Source of the DNA: Brugia malayi
Lineage: Eukaryota > Nematoda > Chromadorea > Rhabditida > Onchocercidae
Assembly (NCBI RefSeq): GCF_000002995.4
Contig: NW_025062476.1
Location: 12,420,501-12,484,500, forward strand
Reading direction: 5' to 3'
Length of the DNA: 64,000 nt
Under the pieces are notes generated by a model. It was not told where the DNA came from. It was given only the letters and a program-made list of their open reading frames with translations, and made no database searches. Shown here in pieces: positions 27,226 to 38,799 of the stretch. Numbering within the stretch: position 1 is the stretch's first letter; each line of letters begins with the position of its first letter. The position numbers and the translations under genes were made by a program.

Positions 27226-27779
27226 CTATATTGCATCATTCGAATTTGTTTTTTTTTTTTTTTTTTTAAACGTTTATTTTTCAACAAAAATAATTTATGA
27301 GTTCGCTAACAGTAATTTATAATAAGCTGAGATTTGCAGTAATTATTTCACTTTTTCATGGTTAATTACAAAATATTAAATAAATTTACAAATGTAGAGG
27401 AAGAACTCAATGTATATAAAGCAAGAACATTGCATTCAATAAAAAAAAAAAAATGATAATAAGTATTAAACGAAAGGTCATGTAAAGGAGAGGATTAGCA
27501 TGGATAGATGAACAGAACAGTGAAGCAATATCAAATAGAGCAAATACAGCATTGAAATGATCTCACATAAAAGTATGATTTTTATAACAATTTTAAAGCA
27601 AAAAACTTGAAAAAATTTTTTTCAAAGAAGATTTGAAAAGATAACATAACATCACATATCCAAAACCACAAAAATAAACCGTATATAAAAACCACTTCTC
27701 CATACTCTCGAACAAAATATTCAAGAAAAAGCAATTAATGTCATATTTAAACGAATGAGAAAAAAAAAAAGGTGTGACA
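27226..27779. other. Spacer between two same-strand minus genes
   Basis: About 550 bp separate the stop of the upstream helical-protein gene (27,780) from the first resolved exon of the GTPase-like gene. The region is AT-rich, with a long T run at ~27,247-27,268. It may contain the missing first exon of the GTPase-like gene and a spliced-leader acceptor. The minus-strand open frame 27,593-27,793 is not convincing. Confidence 0.4.
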
Positions 27780-30580
27780 CTACTGCTTGGCATATTCTTG
27801 CCCTGATTTTATTTGCTGCAAAAGTTCAGCTACCCTATGTAAACTGATTGCTGGGCACCACTTTCCTCTCGGAACACTTCCCTGCAGCTGCACATGCAAA
27901 GTATCCAGTATCTATAAGAAGTTCATTTTTTTTTCTAAAAATTCAATTCCTCCATTATCTTTTGAAACTAAATTCTCAAAACATTTCTTAGCGCGAATTA
28001 TCATCGATTTACATAATCAGTGCTTTCATAAAAAGTAATTTCTCTAGCTAATAAATGAAATAGCTAAATTCTTGATTTCACAATTTTTACCTTCGTAAGC
28101 TCCTTGAAAATATTTTAGCCAATAAAGAAAAAGAAATGATTAAATTCATATCAAGAAAAAAGTGTAAAATTCAATAGATTTATTAATCATTAGTAGTTAA
28201 TCACAGATTTATTGTGAAAAACGGAAAATGTTTTTCCCCATACTGTACAAAATATTCTTCGGGAACATTTGTGTACAGATATAATTAAAAGTTCATCGAC
28301 ATTAAACGAGTCTCAGTATTCTATGAATAAATTTTATTGTTCTCAATATCTGAAACGAACATAATTTTTTTTCAAAATGAACGAATGAATGAAATTTTGA
28401 AAGAAGAAAAAGCAACTTACTCGGACTACATCTTCTTCATTCGTTTTGTTATTACACTGTCGCAAAGCGTCCGTAATCGTGTCCAGCGTTGTACTGGGTA
28501 AAAATGGTAACTCACATATCACTTTAGCTAGACATTCCAACGGAACTAACGAAATTTCGCAGCAACTCACTACAAAATTAGCAGTTAAAAAACTAGTTAC
28601 AACAGTTTTAACAAAAATAAAAATTTGAAAATATTTTCATGACATATCAAATAGCATGTGGCATCATTGGTTACAGGATCTTATAAAAAATTTTCTGATA
28701 CTTGTTGGATCACCTTTCGGTTGTGTTTGTAGATCCGCATATAAAGTACTACAAACCAGAGGCATCATGCACACTCTGTTCTACCTATCCTAACCAATAT
28801 ACCGAAATTCCGGTGCTTATTCCGTAAATGCTCTTTCTGACAGATCTAGGGCTTTCATATATTAAGAAAACAACAAATAAAACGAGTAATCACATATAGA
28901 TATAATTCTCTCTCTTCCGTACTCCGAAAACAATGTAAAAGAACTTCAGATAGCACCTGCAAGACGCAGAAGTACTTCTCCAAGGTTTTTCGTATACTCT
29001 GAAGGTAATGTAACCAGTCCTCCAAAATCTATGTATATACAAAGAAATTGAAATGTTGATATTATCACTTTCTTCCAATCATCTGAATTTTCTTCAGAGT
29101 TATGATAATATTCGCATGTGTAAATTGCAGATTCTCGCAATGTTCTACACAGTAATGTTGCTCTGAAAATTATTCGCAAGCTATGCCTTGAAATAGAGGC
29201 ATAAAAACTTTAAGTTAGTAACTAGATATTGAGTCAACTATGACTCTTAATTATAAATGAATCTAAGGTTACTCTAAGGTTTGAAACTTAACTCGAAAAT
29301 GTAGTAAGAGTCTACGGAATTACTATGAAAAAAAATGTCAGCAAGAGTAAGCAATCAATGAAAAGCTTACCTGTCATCCGGTAAAATGTTGTCGTATTCA
29401 CCGCATCGCGCAAAATGACAGTGAAGTCGTCCATGAACGAATGCTTCTTTAATAGATGTCTGCAAGCGAGTTACAGATTTATGTATTAATTGCCCTTATG
29501 AACCCTGCGTTGGGTACTTTACCTATCGATAAAATACCTTTACTTTGTCCTGAAATATACTGCATTAAAACGTGAACCGAGGCTTTTTTTCTCCAAAGAA
29601 TATTACTTCCTACCAGGCAGCAACAAAAATCGTTTGAGGTAACCTATGACTAAATAACTTATTGTATTAACAGGATTTATACATCGAAAATTTCAACAAT
29701 TGCAGAAACAGACATGAAAATCAGCTACCTGTTTATGGAAGACTTCTCGCAACCGTATAGAAGACATAGCAGATAACAATAACAAAAAATCCGGATCGCT
29801 TTCAAACCAATTACTACCAATAAGGGAAACTAATTCATCTGACAGCTCAAATAATACTGGTAAATACTGACCAGGAAATGCTTCCTTTGATGTACTGGGT
29901 GTAGCTTGTGCTGCAAAAATATAAAGATTAACGTGACGGTATCAATAAACAGTGGTAATAAAACTTTCCAAACTTGATCAAAGAAAGTCCGGGAAAAATT
30001 CCCACTGTAAAAACAATTTTCACTGTAAAGATCACTGAAAATATATACCAATTGCTGGAGTCTGTAACAAGCGCCTGATAACTATACGAAAATTAATTGA
30101 CCAGTTCTTTTGTATCAATTTCTTGCCAATAAATACTCCAGCCTTTCCTTCAATAAGAGATAATAGTTCAGCGCTAACTCGCAATAAATCGAGCGAAGGT
30201 AACTGAAAATTAAATGCCAACAATTCATTCGAATATAAACCTAGAAAAAGTTAATCTCAAGAAAAAAGAATTGCAGAGAACAAAACCACTGTACCCATCA
30301 TTTAAAGATAAATAAAATGTCATATTCCCAACAGCAGAGTTGTCACTGGACTAATGATAATATTAAAATGTGCACAACTGAAAGCACTTCTACCCATTTA
30401 AGATCTATGAGCAATTCTATTTTCTCAAACTGATAATAGCTCACCTCATTTTCCTTTTTCAGACATATGCTGGTGACATCCATAATTTCATCAATTTGAC
30501 TCATGTCTAATTCCTTAACAAGGCTTAACAGTTCCTTGTATGCAAAAAGATGAATAGCCAATTGATCCCCACTCCAAGTT
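27780..30580 (-). CDS. Unrecognised all-helical protein, C-terminal ~348 aa resolved
   Basis: Seven minus-strand exons join in phase: 30,445-30,580; 30,049-30,202; 29,729-29,910; 29,371-29,459; 28,957-29,162; 28,421-28,569; 27,780-27,911. They give ~348 residues ending GQEYAKQ. The sequence is rich in Leu/Ile amphipathic segments, for example LHLFAYKELLSLVKELD-like and LDLLRVSAELLSLIEGKAG. Further examples are LPVLFELSDELVSLIG and LVPLECLAKVICELPFLPS. This is the look of HEAT/ARM-type solenoids such as importin-13/transportin-3 proteins, but no diagnostic motif was found and I do not assign a family. The first exon begins in phase 2, so at least one upstream exon is missing. Candidate short upstream exons (30,811-30,853 and ~30,690-30,775) do not fit in phase. 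The gene sits 5' of the GTPase-like gene on the same strand. Confidence 0.6.
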
Positions 30581-30853
30581 CTAAAAAAATTTCATCAAAA
30601 TTTCATTGTGATTTATCCTGAAGCATCTTCTTTGTTTACTTATCACTATAGTTCAACAAATAGATAAAATTAATTTTAGCGAAATACAAATGTACAAATC
30701 TTCAGTATCGTTTCCTGGTGGTAATGATTGGCTAAGAAGTCATCGTTAAATCTCTTATAAGCACATATCTGATTATAAAACATACTTCTGACTAACAATT
30801 AAATTATACACCGAAGACATTTTGACCAGAATTATTAAGTAATTCAACCGGTA

Positions 30854-33800
30854 AAATCTGAAAGAAAGTATACATATAACAATAATCATAAACAAACTTC
30901 ACACATACACATGAGTTACATGTATAAAATCTGACAATGAATAGAAGCAAAAAATTAAACGCACAAAGGGAAACACATGCAACATACGATACAAAGAGCA
31001 TAGTTTGCATGCTTAAGACTGCCCAACCTTTCCCCGTCTTTTGCCCATTTCCTTCCCGGCCTCCCCACCCAGCCCCCTAAAACCACAATCCTCCACTTTT
31101 TACCCAAATAAACCAAACCAAAATCTTTGTAGCATTTGTGCACCTATTTCCAAATGGACGCGCTATGAAAATTTGATAGTCCCACAGGGGTTAGTTAAAA
31201 ATGCGAAAAAAGGGACCGAGAAATTGACAAGTTTTATGATAAATAAATGTTGCGTTATAGAAAATAATCCAATGTCAGGAATTTTTCCTGATATTGAATT
31301 GTTGCTAAATTAAATTTGTAATCAAGAAATGACAAATAACTGGGACTTATACATTTTTAATGCAACTTAGTGAAAAAAATTTTTTTTCTTCTCTACAAAA
31401 ACAAAAAAAAAAATTATTTAACTGAATGAAATCATTGCTGTCAAGTTGTGTTAGCATATTGTAACAGGCAATTTGTTAATTTGAACATTGATTTTGCTAC
31501 ATTTTGTATTATTGATTTTTTAATTGACAGAACTGATACGATATAAATTAAGCAGTTGTTAAGATAATGAAAAGTTTTGATCAGTTGTGATATACAATAA
31601 ATTGTTATTATGGAAGAGTAATTAATTATAAAGCTATAGAATGAGTGAATGAGAAGTTTGATCACATATCAAATTAAACGAGTCAGTGGTAAATGTTCCA
31701 TTTGGAATTATTTGGCATGATTACTAAACAATAAGTATTACAAGCTATTTTTGATCATAGCGACGAATGATTGTAAAAAATGCTTTTGTAGGTAATTAAC
31801 ATTTGCTAACGGATGAAGAAAATTTTCGGATCTTCCGGATCCCGAATTCTCCATTCCTTGAAAAATAATCTTTGTATTCATTTTATTTTTTGAAGTAGTT
31901 TTTATAATTTTTACATTAACATAGAATAATAAAATTTCTCTCATAACTTTGAAAATTATAGAATCAGTATTGAAAAGAATAATACAGTAATCGCTATCAT
32001 TAATCAACATGAAAATGTGCAAAATTCATTCTCTTAACAGAAACAGAAATGAGTGATTTCAAGGGAGTAAAATGATGAAATATCTAGGAAAAGAAAATTA
32101 TAGATGGATGAGATTCAGAAGTTTTGGAATTTTAGTAGAAATGAGTAATGTTAAAGAAAGTAAGTACGATGCCTGATACTGTAAATTTTAACTTTTCAAA
32201 GTAAATATATTACAAAATGCTTGAAATAATTTGAGATATCGATAGAGATATTCATGCTTGCTCTCTAAAGGAATAAGTTAAATTTCATTAAAATATATTA
32301 AGTCAGTGAAGGAATGATCAGAATATCAATTCTTGCTACGTATACGATACTCGTTACAGTGACATACTGTATTTCCATTGCGGATGTAGGAGAATTTCTG
32401 AAACAGCATAAACTGAAACGAAAACTGAAAGAGTAGATGGACCACAAATTGAAATCGAAGAAAGTACTAATTTTTGAACATTAGAAAACGGTTGAAGTTC
32501 AACGATGTAATACATTATGCTTATTTTTTTCTTTTTGACAAAAGTGCATTTATGAGTGAAGTTTGATTTGCAATTTAATTAAAACGCTTATCTTTTATAA
32601 TCCACAAAAATAGCTTAATGAATTATTTTACGTATTAATTCGGGAAATAGCTTAATGAAATATTTTACGTATTAACTTAAAAAAATTTTACGTAAACTTC
32701 AACACAACGAAATAATAAATTCTTGATTCCATTTTCTAAACGTTAATAGCTTTAAGCTAGAATTTGATTAATTTAACCAGATTTAAGAAATTAACAAAAT
32801 CTAAGCTGTACAGATTTCAGTTTGATTATTTCGGTTACAACCACCCGTACAAAAAACATAATAACAGACCTTTACTCTAACTTGTATACAATGTTTTACA
32901 GATTCAAAACAAATAAGGAGTGTTGTAGACACGGTTTTTTCTTTGGAGAGATAAAAGAATTTTACAATACTTTTTCATTTTCACTTCAAGGAACTGAACG
33001 ATTATTGTTAAAAAAAATCGTTAAACATATGTTTGATAAGGTTAAGGGATTGATTTAAACAGTCCTTGTATCTCGTCTTTGTGGCTCTTCTGTTGCACTA
33101 GCAGCCGATGATAAGTTGTTCACTGCATAGGACAATCTTAGAAAAGCAATAATCTCTACATTCTTACCTGTTCATTTCCATATTTTGAGATAAACTACCT
33201 GAGTGAAACTTCGTTTTAAGTTTGAAATAAGTTGTTAATATTGAATGATGGTTGATTACATCATCAAAGCTTATGCCTAATGGTTTTTTTCTGCAATGTG
33301 ACATAAAAATTGGTTATTTGGTGCTGTTTTATTAAAAATTTCGCTCCATGCATATATTCAAAGTTTCATTTTACATTTTTCTATTCGTGAAGCATTTAAC
33401 CATAAAATTGAAAAGTGGAATTCGTATTGCTCTTGCCTTAATAGTTATATCTTAGATAATTTATCCAAAATAAGTACTTTCCTGCAACTCACATTTGTAA
33501 TGCTATGATGCAAAAAAAAGGTAGTGAAATTAAGTGGTGTGACAATTGAATTTCACATGAAATCTAAGTGAAATTATCATGCATAAAGAATCTCTTTCCA
33601 TAAAATGTCTTTTACCATTGAAGATATATTGAACGATAACATTCAATTAAGAATTAAACAAATGAATGACAGAAAAGGTATTTCAAATTTTAGATTTATT
33701 ATTAATTGCAAAAATCATTGCAAAAGAATTTTTGGTTACAGCTGACTTAAAATTGACTTAATCTACACGCATTACCTAACATTTTAATGTTAGACATTAG

Positions 33801-34324
33801 ATGATTGATAAATAAAACTAGGAAAAAATAACTAAACATATATTGCTTACTGATACAAGTTTATTTGGAAAGTTGAATGTCACAAGTTAACGGTAAAGAT
33901 GATCATCTGATCAAAATCTACGACTACATATTTACAACCAGTATTTAAGATCAAGCAGATAAGCTGATAGATAAAAGCAAAAAATAGAAAACAATATATG
34001 TTTAGAATTCAAAAAAGACAAAAGTATAGATTAGCAACGATGTGAAATCTATTGATTGCTGTTCTAACATTCATACTTTATTTTAAAAGGAATATAATGA
34101 AAAAAAAAAAAATATATATATATACTAATTCATTGCACTACTCGAAGAAACACAGAGAATAGTTATTCTGAGTATAATTTTTACTGCTGTAAACGATATA
34201 AATGACAGGAAAACCATTCATATTGAATTTCAGTTTTACTTACCCTTACGAACGAAGATTTGAAAAGAGTCTACCAGATTTATCACAAATGTGTACATGG
34301 TTCAGAAGACAAATGAGAAATGGA
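30854..34324. other. No recognisable gene
   Basis: The region probably includes the 5' part and promoter of the minus-strand helical-protein gene. A pyrimidine-rich, GC-richer patch lies at 31,020-31,160. The plus-strand open frame 32,822-33,058 (78 codons, follows an ATTTCAG acceptor) is less biased than most frames here but matches nothing I know. An (AT)n run lies at ~34,112-34,125. Confidence 0.4.
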
Positions 34325-35711
34325 CAAATCCTATCTCAAAATACACAGCACTGGGAAGTCTCATTGACTGTGCTGACAGAACGTTGTTCTTAATACGTTC
34401 TCCTTTCTCCACGAGATAAATCTTACGTACATACGTTCATAAAGATGTCTCCCGTCTCTCTTATTAACGTATGTCAGAATCTCTGTAACCTTTCTTTTGA
34501 GATTGCAGTAGTTACTGGCGAGTTCACTGCATACTATCTTAGGCGATAATTTCCCACCCGGCGTCGCTCTGATCCAAGTGACATGTCCTCAATATTGATG
34601 ACCTTACCTGCCCGAGAATAGTGACATTAGTCACGTAGTCACTGCAGAGAATATTTGGAATGTTGCGGAGACGACGCTAATTAAACCATTCAAGGAATTT
34701 CAGACCCATATAAAAGAGTAGGCAACATAATGGCTCTCCCACCCACCACTTTTTCGTATTTTGCTTCGTGTAATTTTCCGTACTCTTTTAATGAGTTTTT
34801 TGAATACTCTGTACGTCTTTGCTTATCTGTTATCCATCTCTTTATCATTCGATTGTCCACCTCTTTATCAATCTATCCTCTATCTCTCTGTCACTCTGTT
34901 ATCTGTCCTGTCGGAATTGATGTTTCGAAATAATCGAACCGTTAGATTCCATTTTGATTCGACTGTGTTCATGTGAAGATCAGAGCTTATGTCGTTTTCA
35001 AGTTAACTTTCAGTCGGAAAATCCGGCAGTCTCTGCAACTTGCAAAGAGTATACCTAGACAAAGCGATTTAAGGTTTATGTGTAGGCTTTTAATCGCACG
35101 AGGCTATCGCTTATTCTCAGTCCCTTTATCGAGATCTGTCATAGACTTTTACAAAATATCATGTTTGAGGTACTCCTATTAACGGTGAAACCAAATTGAC
35201 TTTCAGGTAATTCTATAGTAACGGTATTATTTTGTTTGGAAATACTCTTCCGATAATTTCCCAGCAATGGAGAACAAAGTTATTCTTCGATAGAGCACTT
35301 TGACTTTTGTTCTTTCTCCCTTATGCAAAGCTGATGACTGCATCTTGCTCTTTGGTCCGACAGTTTCTCCGTAGCAGGAAGAGACGAACTGCTGAACCTT
35401 TCATTCTACTGCTGGCATTAAAGAGAGACTAATAGTGTTCGACATCGATTGGTTCAGAACGAACGTTATCTGTGAGAGGCATTTAATCCATCTGCACCGG
35501 GTAGGGAACTTTGAGCGTAGTGCAGCGCAGTGCATAAATTGCTGTCAGAGCTCCGTAGAATTTCTTATAGTAATTGGAGTGTTCGTGTAATTGAATCTAT
35601 CCTGCTGGATTGCTCATCACTTGTTCTAGATGTCTCGAGTAATGGAATTTACTGTATGCAACATTGCTTTCCTACATGGGCAGCAAGATGTCTCAGTGAG
35701 ATATCCAATGA
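34325..35711 (+). repeat. Left inverted arm
   Basis: Reverse complement of 36,763-38,149. It contains pyrimidine-rich simple sequence (TCTGTTATC and CTCTTTATC variants) at ~34,830-34,915. Open frames in it (34,730-34,933, 34,761-34,976, 34,973-35,182, 35,530-35,721) reappear as exact mirror frames in the right arm and do not look like known proteins. Confidence 0.9.
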
Positions 35712-35741
35712 CAGTGCATAAATTGCTGTCAGAGCTCCGTT
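35528..35741 (+). repeat. Direct repeat pair at the inner arm edge
   Basis: CAGTGCATAAATTGCTGTCA plus GAGCTCCGT (29 bp) occurs at ~35,528-35,556 inside the left arm and again at ~35,711-35,741, exactly where the arm stops matching its partner. The right arm has only the inner copy, at ~36,919-36,947. The second copy therefore belongs to the central segment. Confidence 0.8.
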
Positions 35742-35952
35742 TATCGCTACCTTTTATACGGTTGGTAGTTGCAGCTAATGGACATTTTCTGATGCGTTTT
35801 TTTCTAGTTTTTGCTAATTCCTTGTCATTAAAATAAATTGAAAGTGGCACAATAGTAACTCCAGCAGTCTTGATCTGATCGATTAATTTATCTTTTTTTT
35901 ATGCAGAAGCAAGTCCCCTTACCGGCTTATATTTTCTTTTCTTTTTTGTTTA

Positions 35953-36276
35953 TAGCTTTGTTTTCTGCATTGTAAAATGAATCCAAAGTTTCCCGCTCGT
36001 CTGCGCTTGCTTCAAAGGAAACAAGTTATCCCATAGCAAAAGTTGGAACTAAACTTGTTGTTGGCTATTTACTTGATGAAATACGCAACAATTGTGTACC
36101 AACCACACCTGCTGCATTTAAACCAGTGGTCGATTATGTTGTCATTAGGATTCTTCGTTTTGAGTTCGAAAAATTTAATGAAACGGATTGTGAACTGTCA
36201 GCTTCCATGAAATCAGTGAGAGAAGTAAAGAAAGAAAGGCATACATTTGTTTTTAAAAGTGTATTCATGTCAAAAT
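35953..36276 (+). pseudogene. CPSase large-domain fragment of CAD (pyr-1-like)
   Basis: After a TTTATAG acceptor-like site (~35,956) the plus strand encodes a piece of carbamoyl-phosphate synthase. It contains FLHCKMNPK, then one missing base, then [20 protein letters not shown], then [15 protein letters not shown]. Further on come [16 protein letters not shown] and [10 protein letters not shown]. This is the conserved ATP-grasp stretch [20 protein letters not shown] ... SMKSVGEVMAIGRTFEE of CAD. Several core positions have changed (GEVMAIGRTFEE reads [12 protein letters not shown]). With the frameshift and absence of the rest of this >2,000-residue enzyme, it is a dead fragment. It lies wholly inside the centre of the inverted-arm element, so it was probably captured from the host pyrimidine-synthesis gene, intron edge included. 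The fragment ends in a stop near 36,285. Confidence 0.85.
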
Positions 36277-36308
36277 CTGCATGTTGAATTACGTTGGTGT
36301 TTGGACAA

Positions 36309-36392
36309 CCTGTACGTCGTTCTGCTCTAATTGTTCGCGAACTGTCATGACTATTGCACTTATGAACTAATTTATACACTCTGTTGGTTGGG
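36309..36392 (-). repeat. Copy A of a ~90-bp repeat inside the element centre
   Basis: On the minus strand this reads CAACAGAGTGTATAAATTAG then ACAATTAGAGCAGAACGACG. A diverged plus-strand copy lies at 38,394-38,490, outside the right arm. The pair is not centred on 36,237, so it is independent of the main palindrome. Confidence 0.75.
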
Positions 36393-36399
36393 CGATCTG

Positions 36400-36762
36400 A
36401 AAACCGAAAGGTAGCACTCAGTAATTTATTTCATGACATCGGTTCCAAATTTAAAATTTGCTGACAGGATTCCAATTCCGATCATCTCCTTATGCCACCT
36501 ACGCTTAAGAAGCAACAAACTTTACTCTTCAGAATATATGCACCAATCTGCTACGTCGCCTCACCCAAATGTTCTTACAGATGACAAAAACATAATTATT
36601 GATGACTCGGAATAGGGAAGGATTGAAAGGCTGGAAAGTACTAAATAGGGATGCTGGTTCTGTGCAAGGTAACTTTCCAGCAGAAGGACAGCTTGAAGAC
36701 AACCTGAGTACATCCTCATTGTCATCTCATGTTCGAGTCATACAAATAAGAGAACCAGCCAT
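36400..36762. other. Rest of element centre, possible further captured sequence
   Basis: Two overlapping open frames (36,433-36,615 and 36,599-36,781) have balanced composition, with segments such as SPHPNVLTDDKN and EGQLEDNLSTSSLSSHVR. I do not recognise them. They may be parts of another captured gene. Confidence 0.4.
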
Positions 36763-38149
36763 TCATTGGATATCTCACTGAGACATCTTGCTGCCCATGT
36801 AGGAAAGCAATGTTGCATACAGTAAATTCCATTACTCGAGACATCTAGAACAAGTGATGAGCAATCCAGCAGGATAGATTCAATTACACGAACACTCCAA
36901 TTACTATAAGAAATTCTACGGAGCTCTGACAGCAATTTATGCACTGTGCTGCACTACGCTCAAAGTTCCCTACCCGGTGCAGATGGATTAAATGCCTCTC
37001 ACAGATAACGTTCGTTCTGAACCGATCGATGTCGAACACTATTAGTCTCTCTTTAATGCCAGCAGTAGAATGAAAGGTTCAGCAGTTCGTCTCTTCCTGC
37101 TACGGAGAAACTGTCGGACCAAAGAGCAAGATGCAGTCATCAGCTTTGCATAAGGGAGAAAGAACAAAAGTCAAAGTGCTCTATCGAAGAATAACTTTGT
37201 TCTCCATTGCTGGGAAATTATCGGAAGAGTATTTCCAAACAAAATAATACCGTTACTATAGAATTACCTGAAAGTCAATTTGGTTTCACCGTTAATAGGA
37301 GTACCTCAAACATGATATTTTGTAAAAGTCTATGACAGATCTCGATAAAGGGACTGAGAATAAGCGATAGCCTCGTGCGATTAAAAGCCTACACATAAAC
37401 CTTAAATCGCTTTGTCTAGGTATACTCTTTGCAAGTTGCAGAGACTGCCGGATTTTCCGACTGAAAGTTAACTTGAAAACGACATAAGCTCTGATCTTCA
37501 CATGAACACAGTCGAATCAAAATGGAATCTAACGGTTCGATTATTTCGAAACATCAATTCCGACAGGACAGATAACAGAGTGACAGAGAGATAGAGGATA
37601 GATTGATAAAGAGGTGGACAATCGAATGATAAAGAGATGGATAACAGATAAGCAAAGACGTACAGAGTATTCAAAAAACTCATTAAAAGAGTACGGAAAA
37701 TTACACGAAGCAAAATACGAAAAAGTGGTGGGTGGGAGAGCCATTATGTTGCCTACTCTTTTATATGGGTCTGAAATTCCTTGAATGGTTTAATTAGCGT
37801 CGTCTCCGCAACATTCCAAATATTCTCTGCAGTGACTACGTGACTAATGTCACTATTCTCGGGCAGGTAAGGTCATCAATATTGAGGACATGTCACTTGG
37901 ATCAGAGCGACGCCGGGTGGGAAATTATCGCCTAAGATAGTATGCAGTGAACTCGCCAGTAACTACTGCAATCTCAAAAGAAAGGTTACAGAGATTCTGA
38001 CATACGTTAATAAGAGAGACGGGAGACATCTTTATGAACGTATGTACGTAAGATTTATCTCGTGGAGAAAGGAGAACGTATTAAGAACAACGTTCTGTCA
38101 GCACAGTCAATGAGACTTCCCATTGCTGTGTATTTTGGGATAGGATTTG
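36763..38149 (-). repeat. Right inverted arm
   Basis: Mirror copy of 34,325-35,711. The open frames here (36,738-36,944, 37,292-37,501, 37,498-37,713, 37,541-37,744 on the minus strand) duplicate those of the left arm. Confidence 0.9.
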
Positions 38150-38393
38150 CCTATTCCGCACTTATTAGAGCGAAGTGAAACTACAACTTTAGAATATTTA
38201 ATTCAATGACAAGCTGTGGTGCTGTTAATCTTAATATTGCCGAAGTGTTCCAATTCTGGAATAATGTTAAAGGTCGATTTTATTTGAGGTACGAATTATT
38301 TTCGATATGGAACTAACTAACTGGTAAAACAAAGTTATTCTTAAAGATTTTCTTCCAACCATAAAATGAAATGTTGAGTAATTTCAGCTTGCT

Positions 38394-38490
38394 CAGCCAA
38401 CAGAATGTATAAATTAGTTCATTAAGTGGGAACAGTGTCAATGTTAAGTCGTGACAGTTTGCAGACAATTAGAGCAGAACGACGTGCAGG
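38394..38490 (+). repeat. Copy B of the ~90-bp repeat
   Basis: Plus-strand partner of 36,309-36,392 (shared blocks TGTATAAATTAGTTCAT and ACAATTAGAGCAGAACGACG), more diverged than the arms are from each other. Confidence 0.75.
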
Positions 38491-38799
38491 ACGTCTAAAG
38501 TGCAACGTAGTTCTAATCTTTCAAAGTGATCACACTTTTGAAGGGAAATTTATGCTTTTTTAATCTTTGACCGAACGTTCAGAAAATGTCCATTGGATAT
38601 TAACCGGATGAAAGGTGGAGACAGCCTTTGGTTAGACAACTTTTATGCCAGTGATGTCCTTGAATAAGACTATTTGGTTATTCAGGATTTTGCTGTATCT
38701 TTTTATATCTCTCTAGAATGCCTCCTTCTTATAAAGATGGCCCTATAGGTGAAAGAACCGTCTATGCCCGAGTTTGGAATTAGAGTCGTTAATAAGCCA

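Larger units (their letters stand above)
34325..38149. mobile_element. Foldback-like element with long inverted arms and captured gene fragment
   Basis: Two arms of ~1,387 bp (34,325-35,711 and 36,763-38,149) are exact mirror images about position 36,237, with only scattered single-base differences seen on spot checks (e.g. CGCAG versus CACAG near 35,528). The arm ends start CAAATCCTAT. The centre (35,712-36,762) carries a piece of a CPSase gene. The arms are visibly less AT-rich than the surroundings. I see no transposase and no clear target-site duplication, so the class is unknown. It could be a non-autonomous DNA transposon of foldback type or a palindromic duplication. Confidence 0.75.

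Noticed and set aside
30690..30853. Two short candidate upstream exons for the helical protein (one containing ATGTCTTCG)
   Set aside because: Neither ends in the phase needed by the exon at 30,580, so they were not joined to the gene.
34730..37744. Mirror-image open frames of 67-71 codons in both arms
   Set aside because: They are the same sequence seen twice because of the inverted arms, with no recognisable protein content, so they were not called genes.
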